This document shows, piece after piece, positions 49,886 to 58,733 of a stretch of 64,000 nucleotides of DNA. Each line of letters opens with the position of its first letter. The stretch's first letter is position 1. The notes under the pieces are model-generated. The model worked only from the letters and a program-made list of their open reading frames with translations, did no database searches and was not told where the DNA came from. Source of the stretch: Mycolicibacterium porcinum (GTDB taxonomy: Bacteria > Actinomycetota > Actinomycetes > Mycobacteriales > Mycobacteriaceae); NCBI GenBank assembly GCA_001942045.1, contig MSTD01000001.1:167997-231996 (forward strand), given 5' to 3'. The position numbers and the translations under genes were made by a program.

Positions 49886-51496
49886 TCAGCCTCTGTGCAG
49901 CGCCAGCACGCTGCCGTCGCCGTCGCCCGAGATGTACAGCGTCCCATCGGCTCCCGCGGCGATCCCGGCGAACGGGCCCTGCGGGCCGGAGAACGGCGGC
50001 ATGCCCTTGAGTGGCTTGGGGGTCACGCCGGGCGGCGGCCCGACCGGCAGCCCGGTGGCGATCGTGGTGCGGCCCGCGTCGTGCAGGTCGTAGCCGATGA
50101 GCTCCTTGCTGCCGGAGTCGACAATGTAGAGCACACCGTCGCGCACGAGAATGCCGTGCGGCGTGTGCAATCCGTCGACCAGCGGTTGCGCAGTCCCGCC
50201 GCTGACCCGGAGAACGGCGCCGGCCACCGACACCAGCGGTGCGCCGTCGGGGCCGATCGTCACACCGACAGGGGTGTCGAGCCCGGACGCCAGCACCCTG
50301 ACCGCGCCGTCCCGCACCGAAAGTAGCCGTCCCGCACCTTGTTCGACGACCACGACGGAACCGTCCGGAGCCTGCGCCACGCCGTAGGGCTGGTCGACGC
50401 CGCTGGCCAGTACCTGGCTGACCTCGTCCTCGGCCCCGGTCGGGCCGAACCGAGCCACGGTATCCGCGGCGGTGGTGACGATGAATTCGCCTGGGCCCGA
50501 GGCGATAACCCCCCGCAGGAACCCCGGATAGCCGGGAGAGAACAGCATCGCCACGGTCTGCAGTTCTCCGTCGGGGCCGACCCGGTAGAAGTAGGTGCCG
50601 TCGGCGACGTAGAGGTTGCCGTCTGGACCGACGGTCAGATCCAGCGGCCAGTTCAAGCCGCCCGGCAGCATGGCCTGGCTGCCACCAGCCAGGATCTCGG
50701 TGATCTCGCCGGTGAAGTTGGAGACGAACAGCCGGCCGTCGACGAAGGTGCAGTTGTCCAAGCCGGGGTTGAGCTGGGCCAGCAGCGTCTGCTCGCCGCT
50801 GCGGGGGTCGATGCGCAGCACCTGGCCGCTGGCGACCTGGGTGGAGACGATGTAGCCGTCGGCGTCGAACTTGACCGAGTCCGGTACCCCGAGCCCGCCG
50901 GCCACCACATGCGGTTCGCCGCCGTTGGGATCAATGCGCCAGATCTCGTTGGCACCCATCACCGGGAAGTAGAGCAGCCCGTCGGGGCCGACCTCCATCG
51001 CGTTGGGCGAGGGCACGTCCTCCAGCAGGATGCGCGGGGCACCGCCGGCCAGGTCGAACTCCATGAGGCGGCCGCCCTCACGGCATTCCCCGACGAACAA
51101 CCGGCCCTGATGGAAGGTGATGCCGTTGGCCGAGGGGATGTCGTCGCGCAGGACGCGGGTGGTGCCGTCGGCCGAGCGCACGCTGACGCGGCCGTCCATC
51201 ACCTCGGTGGCGTAGAGGTTGCCCTCCGGATCGAAGGCCACGTCGTCGGGAGCGATGATGTCGCCGCCCTTGGCGCTGACCGTTTCCAGCTGTCCGGTGT
51301 CCAGGTCGAGTGCGCTGATCTGGCTGCCGGTGACCTGTGCGACGTAGATCCGGCCATCCGGGCCGGTGCGCAGGCCGTTCGCGCCGAACAACCGGCTGGG
51401 GCCGGTGACCTGCTGCAGCGTCCAGTTCTCGGCCACGGCCGGGTTTGCGGTGTACCTCGCGTTGGTGATGCCGGGATTTGCCGATAGGGCGCTCAT
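49886..51496 (-). CDS. SMP-30/NHL-type beta-propeller protein, possible lactonase
   Basis: A 536-residue protein made of repeated propeller blades. Recurrent Gly-Pro-Asp-Gly-x-Leu-Tyr motifs (for example Leu-Arg-Thr-Gly-Pro-Asp-Gly, Val-Gly-Pro-Asp-Gly-Leu-Leu-Tyr-Phe, Val-Gly-Pro-Asp-Gly-Asn-Leu-Tyr) are spread over the full length. No signal peptide. SMP-30 relatives include gluconolactonases. Next to a Baeyer-Villiger monooxygenase gene set, opening of a lactone is a reasonable but unproven role. ATG 51496 is preferred to the codon at 51514. Confidence 0.75.
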   Translation of the reverse strand: MSALSANPGITNARYTANPAVAENWTLQQVTGPSRLFGANGLRTGPDGRIYVAQVTGSQISALDLDTGQLETVSAKGGDIIAPDDVAFDPEGNLYATEVMDGRVSVRSADGTTRVLRDDIPSANGITFHQGRLFVGECREGGRLMEFDLAGGAPRILLEDVPSPNAMEVGPDGLLYFPVMGANEIWRIDPNGGEPHVVAGGLGVPDSVKFDADGYIVSTQVASGQVLRIDPRSGEQTLLAQLNPGLDNCTFVDGRLFVSNFTGEITEILAGGSQAMLPGGLNWPLDLTVGPDGNLYVADGTYFYRVGPDGELQTVAMLFSPGYPGFLRGVIASGPGEFIVTTAADTVARFGPTGAEDEVSQVLASGVDQPYGVAQAPDGSVVVVEQGAGRLLSVRDGAVRVLASGLDTPVGVTIGPDGAPLVSVAGAVLRVSGGTAQPLVDGLHTPHGILVRDGVLYIVDSGSKELIGYDLHDAGRTTIATGLPVGPPPGVTPKPLKGMPPFSGPQGPFAGIAAGADGTLYISGDGDGSVLALHRG

Positions 51497-51521
51497 GACC
51501 TCGGACGTTAGCAACTCGCTG

Positions 51522-51533
51522 TAGTCCAGACAA
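51522..51533. promoter_or_regulatory. Degenerate copy of the GntR operator
   Basis: TAGTCCAGACAA matches TTGTCCGGACAA at 10 of 12 positions. It lies 25 bases upstream of the propeller gene start (minus strand). Confidence 0.5.
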
Positions 51534-51617
51534 TAGCTGTCAGAAAGCTCAGATCCACCCTTGACGGTTGAATAAGTGCTGCGGAATAGTGTTCTCCAAT
51601 ATGAAGATCCTCATTGG

Positions 51618-51629
51618 TTGTCCGGACAA
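51618..51629. promoter_or_regulatory. GntR-type operator palindrome
   Basis: TTGTCCGGACAA is a perfect 12-bp palindrome located 20 bases before the SDR start at 51650. GntR proteins of this type usually bind N-GT-N-AC-N-like dyads of this length. Confidence 0.65.
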
Positions 51630-51649
51630 TTAAGCGGCAAGGGTTGCGA

Positions 51650-52495
51650 ATGGACAGTTCCCTGAGCTTGGACGGCCGGGTTGTGGTGGTGTCGGGCGCC
51701 GGTGGCGGCGGCATCGGCACCACCGTGACCCGAATGGCGGCCGAGGCCGGGGCCACCGTGGTGGCGGTGAGCCGGTCGCAGGACAACCTCGACACGCACG
51801 TGGCACCACTGGCCGACAAGGGGCTGAACGTGGTGACGGTGGCGGCCGACGCCTCGACCGACGAGGGCATCGCCACCGTGCTGGACGCGGCCCGCGACGC
51901 CGACGGGACGTTGTACGGATTGGTGAACGTCGCCGGCGGCGCGGCACCGTCCACCTGGATGCCGGCCACCCGCGTCTCACGCGCCGACTGGCGCGAGTTG
52001 TTCACCGCGAACCTGGAAACCATGTTCTTCATGAGCCAGGCAGTGGCGGCCGAGATCCGGTCGCAGGGCAACCCGGGCTCGATCGTTTCGGTGTCGTCGA
52101 TCAGCGGGATGAACACCGCGCCGTATCACGTCGCCTATGGCACGGCGAAGGCCGCGATCGTGGCGGCCACCCGCACCATGGCCGCAGAGCTTGCCGCAGA
52201 AGGCATCCGGGTCAACGCCGTTGCCCCCGGGGTGACCGAAACCGCCGCCTCGGCAACCTATGTCGACGCCGACCCAGAGCGTGACCAGCGGGCGATCGCG
52301 ATGGGCCGGCGCGGCACTCCGGAGGAGCAGGCCGGGGCGATCCTGTTCCTGCTCTCGGACCTGTCGAGCTACATCACCGGCCAGACCATCCTGGTCGATG
52401 GCGGGCTGAACCTGCGCTGGACCCATCTCGGCGCCGACAACACCTCGCTGTTCCTCAAAGACGAATCCTTCCGCGAAGCCATCAGGAGGATCTAA
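51650..52495 (+). CDS. SDR-family oxidoreductase opening the catabolic operon
   Basis: A 281-residue short-chain dehydrogenase: Ser-Gly-Ala-Gly-Gly-Gly-Gly-Ile-Gly cofactor loop, Val-Asn-Val-Ala-Gly-Gly, Ser-Ser-Ile-Ser, Tyr-Gly-Thr-Ala-Lys and Leu-Val-Asp-Gly-Gly. ATG 51650 is chosen because a longer frame would run through the GntR operator. It begins a run of tightly packed plus-strand genes reaching the end of the window. Confidence 0.88.
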   Translation: MDSSLSLDGRVVVVSGAGGGGIGTTVTRMAAEAGATVVAVSRSQDNLDTHVAPLADKGLNVVTVAADASTDEGIATVLDAARDADGTLYGLVNVAGGAAPSTWMPATRVSRADWRELFTANLETMFFMSQAVAAEIRSQGNPGSIVSVSSISGMNTAPYHVAYGTAKAAIVAATRTMAAELAAEGIRVNAVAPGVTETAASATYVDADPERDQRAIAMGRRGTPEEQAGAILFLLSDLSSYITGQTILVDGGLNLRWTHLGADNTSLFLKDESFREAIRRI

Positions 52496-53910
52496 TGGCC
52501 CACACCGAAACCGATCTCGACGCCGCGATGGACGTCGACGCCGAACCGGACGACTCGACCGGAGTCATCGCCGAGGACTTGTCGCAGCCGACGACCATCC
52601 CGGTCGAGGCCTACATCTCCGCGGATTACGCACGCGCTGAACGGGATCGGCTGTGGCGCAAGGTGTGGCAGCAGGTCGGCCGGGTGGAGGAGATCCCCGA
52701 GGTCGGTAACTACCTGACCTACGACATCCTCGACGACTCGATCATCATTGTACGAACCGGCGCGGACACCTTTGCCGCCCACCACAACGTCTGCATGCAC
52801 CGTGGCCGGAAGCTCATCGACACCCCCGAGGGGGACAAGAACGCCACCGGCCGCGCCCGGAAATCCTTCGTCTGCGGATTCCACGGCTGGACCTACGGTC
52901 TCGACGGCGCCTGTACCCACATCCGGGAACTGGATGACTGGCAGGGCAAGCTCACTCCGCGCAATACGCACCTGGCGCCTGTGCAGGTGGATACCTGGGG
53001 CGGGTGGCTGTTCATCAACATGGACCCGCACTGCGAGCCGTTGATCGACTACCTGTACCCGGCGGCCAAGATCCTGGACCCGTTCGGGTTGGAGAACATG
53101 CGCTACAAGTGGCGCAAGTGGTTGTACTTCGACTGCAACTGGAAGGTCGCGATGGAGGCCTTCAACGAGACCTACCATGTGTTCACCACGCACCCGGAGT
53201 TCAACAAATTCGGCGAATTCAAGGGCTGGGCGAAGGCGCAGGGCAAGCACAGCAACATCGGCTACGACGCGCCGAAAGGGTTGGACGAGACCAAGTCCAA
53301 GATCCGTCTGGGAACCGGTGATCCGCGCATCTCCACTGCCGAGATGCAGGTCTACACCATGGAAGAGACCAACGCGACCACCACGCAGACACTGGTCAAC
53401 GCTGCCAAGCGGCTGGTGGACGAACTGCCCGAAGGCACTCCCGCCGACAAGGTGCTCGAGCACTGGTTGTCCTCGGCTCGCCGCGATGATGAGGCGCGCG
53501 GCGTGATCTGGCCGACCATCCCGCCGGACATCCTGGGGCAGAGCGGCACGGCGTGGCAGATCTTCCCGAACTTCCAAGTGGGGCAGGGGCTGACCAGTGC
53601 GCTGTGCTACAGCGCCCGCCCCGATCCCGGCTACAACCCGGACAAGTGCATCTTCGAGGTCGCCGTCTTCGAGCTGTACCCCAAAGGGGAAGAGCCGCAG
53701 ACCGAGTGGGCCTATACCCCGAAGGACTCACCGAACTGGCTGTCGGTGCTGCCGCAGGACTTCTCGAACATGGCGGCGGTGCAGCAGGGGATGAAATCTG
53801 CTGGCTTCCCCGGAACTCTGCCCAATCCCTACCGCGAACGCAGCACGGTCAACCTGCACTACCAACTTTCCAAGTACATGGGCACCGGAGAGCCCCGAGA
53901 CATCCAGTGA
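52495..53910 (+). CDS. Rieske non-heme iron oxygenase alpha subunit
   Basis: A 471-residue oxygenase component. The Rieske [2Fe-2S] ligands are Cys100-x-His102 and Cys127-x2-His130. The mononuclear iron site is in Asn224-Glu-Thr-Tyr-His228-x4-His233. The start overlaps the preceding stop as TAATG after AGGAGG. No beta subunit, ferredoxin or reductase gene lies adjacent, so it is probably a homotrimeric-type oxygenase that borrows electrons. Likely mono- or dihydroxylates a ring of the growth substrate. Confidence 0.92.
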   Translation: MAHTETDLDAAMDVDAEPDDSTGVIAEDLSQPTTIPVEAYISADYARAERDRLWRKVWQQVGRVEEIPEVGNYLTYDILDDSIIIVRTGADTFAAHHNVCMHRGRKLIDTPEGDKNATGRARKSFVCGFHGWTYGLDGACTHIRELDDWQGKLTPRNTHLAPVQVDTWGGWLFINMDPHCEPLIDYLYPAAKILDPFGLENMRYKWRKWLYFDCNWKVAMEAFNETYHVFTTHPEFNKFGEFKGWAKAQGKHSNIGYDAPKGLDETKSKIRLGTGDPRISTAEMQVYTMEETNATTTQTLVNAAKRLVDELPEGTPADKVLEHWLSSARRDDEARGVIWPTIPPDILGQSGTAWQIFPNFQVGQGLTSALCYSARPDPGYNPDKCIFEVAVFELYPKGEEPQTEWAYTPKDSPNWLSVLPQDFSNMAAVQQGMKSAGFPGTLPNPYRERSTVNLHYQLSKYMGTGEPRDIQ

Positions 53911-53975
53911 TTTGGGTGCATCCACCGGCGCCCACCGCCGCTAAGTGCACACAAATCGCCGAGTAAGGAGACAAC

Positions 53976-55148
53976 ATGAAGGTCAATCTGGGTACCGGGG
54001 CGCAGAACTCCCACGACTGGGAGCGAGTGCTCGCCGGTGATTTCAGCACCCCGCCGGCCACCCCGGACTACAAGTGTGTGCAGGCCGCGCTGGCCCTCGG
54101 CGACCTGGCCGAGCCGCTGGGTTTCGACGGGATCTGGTTCCCCGAGCACCACGGCACGCCATACGGCATGACGCCCAACCCGATTCAGGCGCTGACATAT
54201 TTCGCCGGGCGCACCGAGCGGGTCAGCCTCGGCACGTTCGTGGCGGTGGTGCCGTGGTGGAACCCGATCCGGCTGGCCACCCAGATCGCCTACCTCGACA
54301 TCGTCTCCAACGGTCGCTACACCACGATCGGTCTGGGCCGCGGGGTGTCCAAGGGTGAGTTCGCCGCGGTCGGTGTACCGCGTGAGGAGAGCCGCGACCG
54401 GTTCAACGAGACGCTGGACATTCTCAAGCTGGCCTTCTCCGGTGAGCGCTTCTCCTATGACGGCAAGATCTTCAGCTTCCCCGAGATGTCGCTGCGTCCC
54501 GAGCCGATCAGCACCGACCTGTTCGACCGGATCTACAGCTCGTCCTCGACCGCCGAGTCGCTGGAGATCCTGTCCCGACGCGGCATGGTCCCGCTGTTCG
54601 TCGGCAACAAGCCGATCACCGATGCCGGCGAGGAGGTGCGCAAGGTCAACACCTTCCGCGCCGAGGAGGGCCTGGGCCCGTGTCAGCCCAAGAACGTGAT
54701 GTTCATGTACTGCGTGGGCTCCGAGGACGAGGTGGCGCAAACCGAGGAGTGGATCTGGACCGCCAACCGGGACGTCAACGTGCACTACGGTTTTGCCGAC
54801 GCCTCGAACTTCAAGGGGGTCAAGGGCTATGAGGCCTACGCCGCCCGGGAGGCCAGCGCGACCGCGGTGCTGGCCTCGGAGGTCGGCAACCAGAAGAAGG
54901 GTGGCCCGCCCGGATACCACGCCTCCAACCTGCTGATCGGCACCCCCGACACGGTGTTCGAGAAGCTCAAGGCCGCACAGGAGGCCTGCTCGTTCTGCGA
55001 GGTCACCATCGTTCCGCAGTTCGGCACCATGCCATATGAGTTGGCCATGGACTCGGTCAAGCTGTTCGCGCAAGAGGTGCTGCCCGCCGTGCACGACATG
55101 CCGGCCCCGCTGCACCCGGCCGCACTTCCGGAGAAGGCCAACGCATGA
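53976..55148 (+). CDS. LLM-class flavin-dependent oxidoreductase
   Basis: A 390-residue bacterial luciferase-like protein with Phe-Asp-Gly-Ile-Trp-Phe-Pro-Glu-His-His near residue 50, Gly-Leu-Gly-Arg-Gly and Tyr-Tyr-style barrel strands throughout. The SD AAGGAG precedes the ATG. It uses FMN or F420; the sequence does not show which. Overlaps the next gene by ATGA. Members of this family in such clusters oxygenate ketones or intermediates. Confidence 0.88.
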   Translation: MKVNLGTGAQNSHDWERVLAGDFSTPPATPDYKCVQAALALGDLAEPLGFDGIWFPEHHGTPYGMTPNPIQALTYFAGRTERVSLGTFVAVVPWWNPIRLATQIAYLDIVSNGRYTTIGLGRGVSKGEFAAVGVPREESRDRFNETLDILKLAFSGERFSYDGKIFSFPEMSLRPEPISTDLFDRIYSSSSTAESLEILSRRGMVPLFVGNKPITDAGEEVRKVNTFRAEEGLGPCQPKNVMFMYCVGSEDEVAQTEEWIWTANRDVNVHYGFADASNFKGVKGYEAYAAREASATAVLASEVGNQKKGGPPGYHASNLLIGTPDTVFEKLKAAQEACSFCEVTIVPQFGTMPYELAMDSVKLFAQEVLPAVHDMPAPLHPAALPEKANA

Positions 55149-56989
55149 CCGAAAGTACGTGCGGTCCCACCGACGTCCCCACCGATATCGACATCGATGC
55201 GATCCGGGAGAAGTACGCCGCCGAACGGGCCAAGCGCCTGCGACCCGAAGGCGGTGACCAGTACCTGGAGCTGGAAGGCGAGTTCGCCGAGTTTTACGAA
55301 GTCGACCCGTACACCACGGTGACCGAACGGGATCCGATCACCGAGGACTCCGACGTCGTCATCCTCGGTGGCGGGTTCGCCGGTCTCCTCGCCGGGGCGT
55401 ATCTGAAGAAGGCCGGCGTCGAGGGAATCCGGGTCATCGAGATGGCCGGAGACTTCGGTGGGGTCTGGTACTGGAACCGCTTCCCTGGAATCCAGTGCGA
55501 CAACGACGCCTACTGCTACATCCCGCTGCTCGAAGAACTCGATTTCATGCCGAGCAAGAAGTTCGCCGACGGAGCCGAGATCTTCCAGCACTGCCGCAAC
55601 ATCGGCAAGCATTTCGGGCTGTACGACGGCGCGCTGTTCTCCACCCAGGTACGCGAGTTGCGTTGGGACGACGCGGCACAGCGCTGGCAGATCAGCACCA
55701 ACCGCGGCGACGACATCAGGGCCCGGTTCGTGGTCATGGCGCAGGGCTCCTACAACCGGCCGAAGCTGCCCGGCATCCCCGGCATCAAGGATTACCAGGG
55801 GCACGTATTCCATTCCGCACGATGGGATTACGACTACACCGGCGGCGACGCCAATGGCGGGCTGCATAAGCTGGCTGATAAGCGCGTCGCCCTCGTCGGC
55901 ACCGGCGCGACGGGTATCCAGCTCGTGCCGCACCTGGGTCGCGACGCCAAGGAACTGTTCGTCTTCCAGCGCACGCCGTCATCGGTCGACGCACGCACCA
56001 ACCCACCCACCGATCCGGCCTGGGCCGCCTCCCTGCAACCAGGGTGGCAGGAAGTACGCAAGCGCAACTTCCACAACTGGTCGCCGTTCGTCGGGGTGGT
56101 GTTCGGTGAGCCAGACCTGGTGTGCGACTTCTGGACCGAGCTTGGGCGCAACTTGACAGCCCGCATCGCGGCCACCGCAAACCCCGCCGAGGTGACTATC
56201 GAGCAGATCATGGCGTTCCGGGAAGAGGAAGACTTCAAGATCATGGAGCGGCTGCGTCGCCATGTCGCCGAGATCGTCGAGGATCCCGATACCGCTGAGG
56301 CGCTGAAGCCGTACTACCGCTTCATGTGCAAGCGGCCGACCTCCAGCGAGCATTACCTGACGACGTTCAACCGGCCCAACGTGAAACTCGTGGACGTGTC
56401 GGCATCCAAGGGGGTCGAACGGCTGACGGAGAAGGGCATTGTCGCCAACGGTGTCGAATACGAGGTCGACTGCGTGATCTTTGCGAGCGGATTCGAGATC
56501 TCCACCGAGATCCACCGCCGCTTCGCGATCGACAACATCGTCGGCCGCGACGGACTGTCGCTGTTCGACTACTGGCAGAACGACTACAAAACCCTGCATG
56601 GGATGACCAGCCGCGGATTCCCCAATCAGTTCTTCATGGGTTTCATCCAGGGCGGAGTGTCGGCCAACACCACGGCGATGTTCGAACAGCAGGCCAAGCA
56701 CATCGCCTACATCATCGCCGAGGCCCAGAATCGGGGTGCCACCACGGTGGAACCCAGCCAGGAGGGCCAGGATGCCTGGGTTGCCACGGTCCGTGAACTG
56801 TCGATCGACAACTCGGCGTTCGAATTATCCTGCACGCCCGGCTACTACAACAACGAGGGCCGTGGCGGCGCGGAGCGCAATGGCGCGTTCCTCGGGGATT
56901 TCTACTCACCCGGTTTCTACGCGTTCGACGAGTTGATTGCAGAATGGCGGGACAAGGGAGATCTCGACGGACTAGAGCTCACCTCATGA
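55145..56989 (+). CDS. FAD-dependent Baeyer-Villiger-type monooxygenase
   Basis: A 614-residue type I flavin monooxygenase. First Rossmann motif Gly-Gly-Gly-Phe-Ala-Gly (75-80), the Baeyer-Villiger fingerprint Tyr-x-Gly-x3-His-x3-Trp-Asp at about 217-228, and second Rossmann motif Gly-Thr-Gly-Ala-Thr-Gly (252-257) for NADPH. A 65-residue N-terminal extension is typical of the larger BVMOs. It would insert oxygen next to a carbonyl to give an ester or lactone. Coupled by ATGA to genes on both sides. Confidence 0.92.
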   Translation: MTESTCGPTDVPTDIDIDAIREKYAAERAKRLRPEGGDQYLELEGEFAEFYEVDPYTTVTERDPITEDSDVVILGGGFAGLLAGAYLKKAGVEGIRVIEMAGDFGGVWYWNRFPGIQCDNDAYCYIPLLEELDFMPSKKFADGAEIFQHCRNIGKHFGLYDGALFSTQVRELRWDDAAQRWQISTNRGDDIRARFVVMAQGSYNRPKLPGIPGIKDYQGHVFHSARWDYDYTGGDANGGLHKLADKRVALVGTGATGIQLVPHLGRDAKELFVFQRTPSSVDARTNPPTDPAWAASLQPGWQEVRKRNFHNWSPFVGVVFGEPDLVCDFWTELGRNLTARIAATANPAEVTIEQIMAFREEEDFKIMERLRRHVAEIVEDPDTAEALKPYYRFMCKRPTSSEHYLTTFNRPNVKLVDVSASKGVERLTEKGIVANGVEYEVDCVIFASGFEISTEIHRRFAIDNIVGRDGLSLFDYWQNDYKTLHGMTSRGFPNQFFMGFIQGGVSANTTAMFEQQAKHIAYIIAEAQNRGATTVEPSQEGQDAWVATVRELSIDNSAFELSCTPGYYNNEGRGGAERNGAFLGDFYSPGFYAFDELIAEWRDKGDLDGLELTS

Positions 56990-57816
56990 CCACCACTACG
57001 GCACTGCAAACGCGGGATATCAAGCCGCGCATCGGCACCGAGATCCGCGCCGACAAGGCCACGTTGCTCTCCGGCGAACATGCCGGCCGGATCCGGGAAT
57101 TGCTGGAGCAGCGCGGGGTGCTGGTCTTCCCGCAGGTCGGGTTCACCGATGACGAGCAGATCGCGTTCACCGAAACCCTCGGCACGTTCGCACCCGAGCA
57201 CCAGGGTGAGAAGCTGTACAAGGTCTCGCTGGACACCGAGGTGAACAAGCAGGCCGACTACCTCAAAGGTTCGCTCTACTGGCACATCGACGGAACGATG
57301 AACGAGGTGCCGATCCTGGCCTCGCTGCTGCAGAGCGTGAGGCTGGGAAACCCGGACGAAGGCGACACCGAGTTCTGCAACACCTACGCCGCCTACGACG
57401 ACCTGTCCGATGAGGACAAGGCCGACATCGAGGGCTTGCGAGTCATGCACTCGGCGTGGAACACGCTGTTCTACTACGACCCCGAACCCAGCACAAAGAC
57501 GCTGCGCCGCATGATGGCGATCGGGGACCGGGAACTGCCGTTGGTGTGGACGCATCAGTCCGGACGTAAGTCGCTGGTGCTCGGCGCCACCGCGCGTCAC
57601 ATCGTCGACAAGGATTTCAGGGAGAGCGCCGAACTGCTGGTGAGGCTGCGGGATTGGGCCACTCAGCCGGACTTCACCTACCGGCACAAGTGGACGGTCG
57701 GTGATCTGGTCATCTGGGACAACACCGGAACGATGCACCGGGCCACCCCGTACGACCCGACGTCGGGACGGTTGTTGCAGCGCACCAAACTCGAGGGCGA
57801 GGAGCCCTTCGCTTGA
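56986..57816 (+). CDS. TauD/TfdA-family Fe(II)/2-oxoglutarate dioxygenase
   Basis: A 276-residue dioxygenase. Iron ligands His100-x-Asp102 (Tyr-Trp-His-Ile-Asp-Gly-Thr) and His251 (Asn-Thr-Gly-Thr-Met-His-Arg), with an Arg near residue 261 for 2-oxoglutarate. All ligands are present. Start at ATG 56986, overlapping the monooxygenase stop. Likely hydroxylates a pathway intermediate; the substrate is not deducible. Confidence 0.9.
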   Translation: MTTTTALQTRDIKPRIGTEIRADKATLLSGEHAGRIRELLEQRGVLVFPQVGFTDDEQIAFTETLGTFAPEHQGEKLYKVSLDTEVNKQADYLKGSLYWHIDGTMNEVPILASLLQSVRLGNPDEGDTEFCNTYAAYDDLSDEDKADIEGLRVMHSAWNTLFYYDPEPSTKTLRRMMAIGDRELPLVWTHQSGRKSLVLGATARHIVDKDFRESAELLVRLRDWATQPDFTYRHKWTVGDLVIWDNTGTMHRATPYDPTSGRLLQRTKLEGEEPFA

Positions 57817-58733
57817 GCACACTCCGATTCGACGATCGCGTCGCCGTCATCACCGGCGCCGGCCGGGGACTGGGCCGCGAATATGCCCTGCTGCTGGCGT
57901 CGAGAGGCGCGAAGGTCGTCGTCAACGATCCCGGTGGAAGCCTCACCGGCGATGGTACCGACTCGGCGCCCGCACAGAGCGTCGTCGACGAAATCACCGC
58001 CGCCGGTGGGCAAGCCGTCGCCGTCACCGATTCGGTGGCCACACCTGAAGGCGGCCAGGCCATCATCGACACCGCCGTCGAACAGTTCGGTCGCGTGGAC
58101 ATCCTCATCCACAACGCGGGGACGGTCCGGCGCGCGCCGCTCAAGGAGATGAGCCACCACGACTTCGACGCCGTACTCGACGTGCATCTTCGCGGTGCGT
58201 TTCACGTTGTGCGCCCGGCATTTCCGTTGATGTGCGACGCCGGATACGGCCGTGTGGTGTTGACCTCGTCGATCGGTGGGCTGTACGGCAACCACGAGGT
58301 GGCCAACTATGCGGCCGCCAAGGCCGGGATCCTCGGGCTGTGCAATGTGGTGGCACTCGAAGGCGCTTCCGAGGGTGTGCTGTGCAACGCGATCGTTCCC
58401 GGTGCGGTAACTCGGATGGCCGAAGGCCTGGACACCTCGGCGTACCCGCCGATGGGCGCCGGCCTGGTGGCTCCGGCGGTCGGCTGGCTGGCGCATGAAA
58501 CCTGTTCGGTCACCGGCGAATACTTCGTGGCGATCGCCGGCCGGATCGCCCGCGCTGTCGTCGTCGAAAGCCCGGGTGTGTACCGGCCGTCGTGGACCGT
58601 GGAGGAGGTAAGCGAGCAGATGGACACCATCCGTGACGTCGGCGAGCCGGTGATCTTCCCGGTGGTTCCCGACGGCCATGCCGACCACATCCGGTACAGC
58701 TTCGGACGGGCCGCAGAGGGGGTTCGATCATGA
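57813..58733 (+). CDS. SDR-family oxidoreductase, 17-beta-HSD4/MFE-like
   Basis: A 306-residue dehydrogenase. Thr-Gly-Ala-Gly-Arg-Gly-Leu-Gly, Val-Asn-Asp-Pro-Gly-Gly after the second strand, Asn-Ala-Gly, Ser-Ser-Ile-Gly-Gly-Leu-Tyr-Gly and Tyr-Ala-Ala-Ala-Lys match the (3R)-hydroxyacyl-CoA dehydrogenase part of multifunctional enzyme type 2. A C-terminal extension of about 60 residues follows. TTG start at 57813 overlaps the previous stop as TTGA. Suited to oxidising a hydroxyacyl-CoA. Confidence 0.85.
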   Translation: MSTLRFDDRVAVITGAGRGLGREYALLLASRGAKVVVNDPGGSLTGDGTDSAPAQSVVDEITAAGGQAVAVTDSVATPEGGQAIIDTAVEQFGRVDILIHNAGTVRRAPLKEMSHHDFDAVLDVHLRGAFHVVRPAFPLMCDAGYGRVVLTSSIGGLYGNHEVANYAAAKAGILGLCNVVALEGASEGVLCNAIVPGAVTRMAEGLDTSAYPPMGAGLVAPAVGWLAHETCSVTGEYFVAIAGRIARAVVVESPGVYRPSWTVEEVSEQMDTIRDVGEPVIFPVVPDGHADHIRYSFGRAAEGVRS

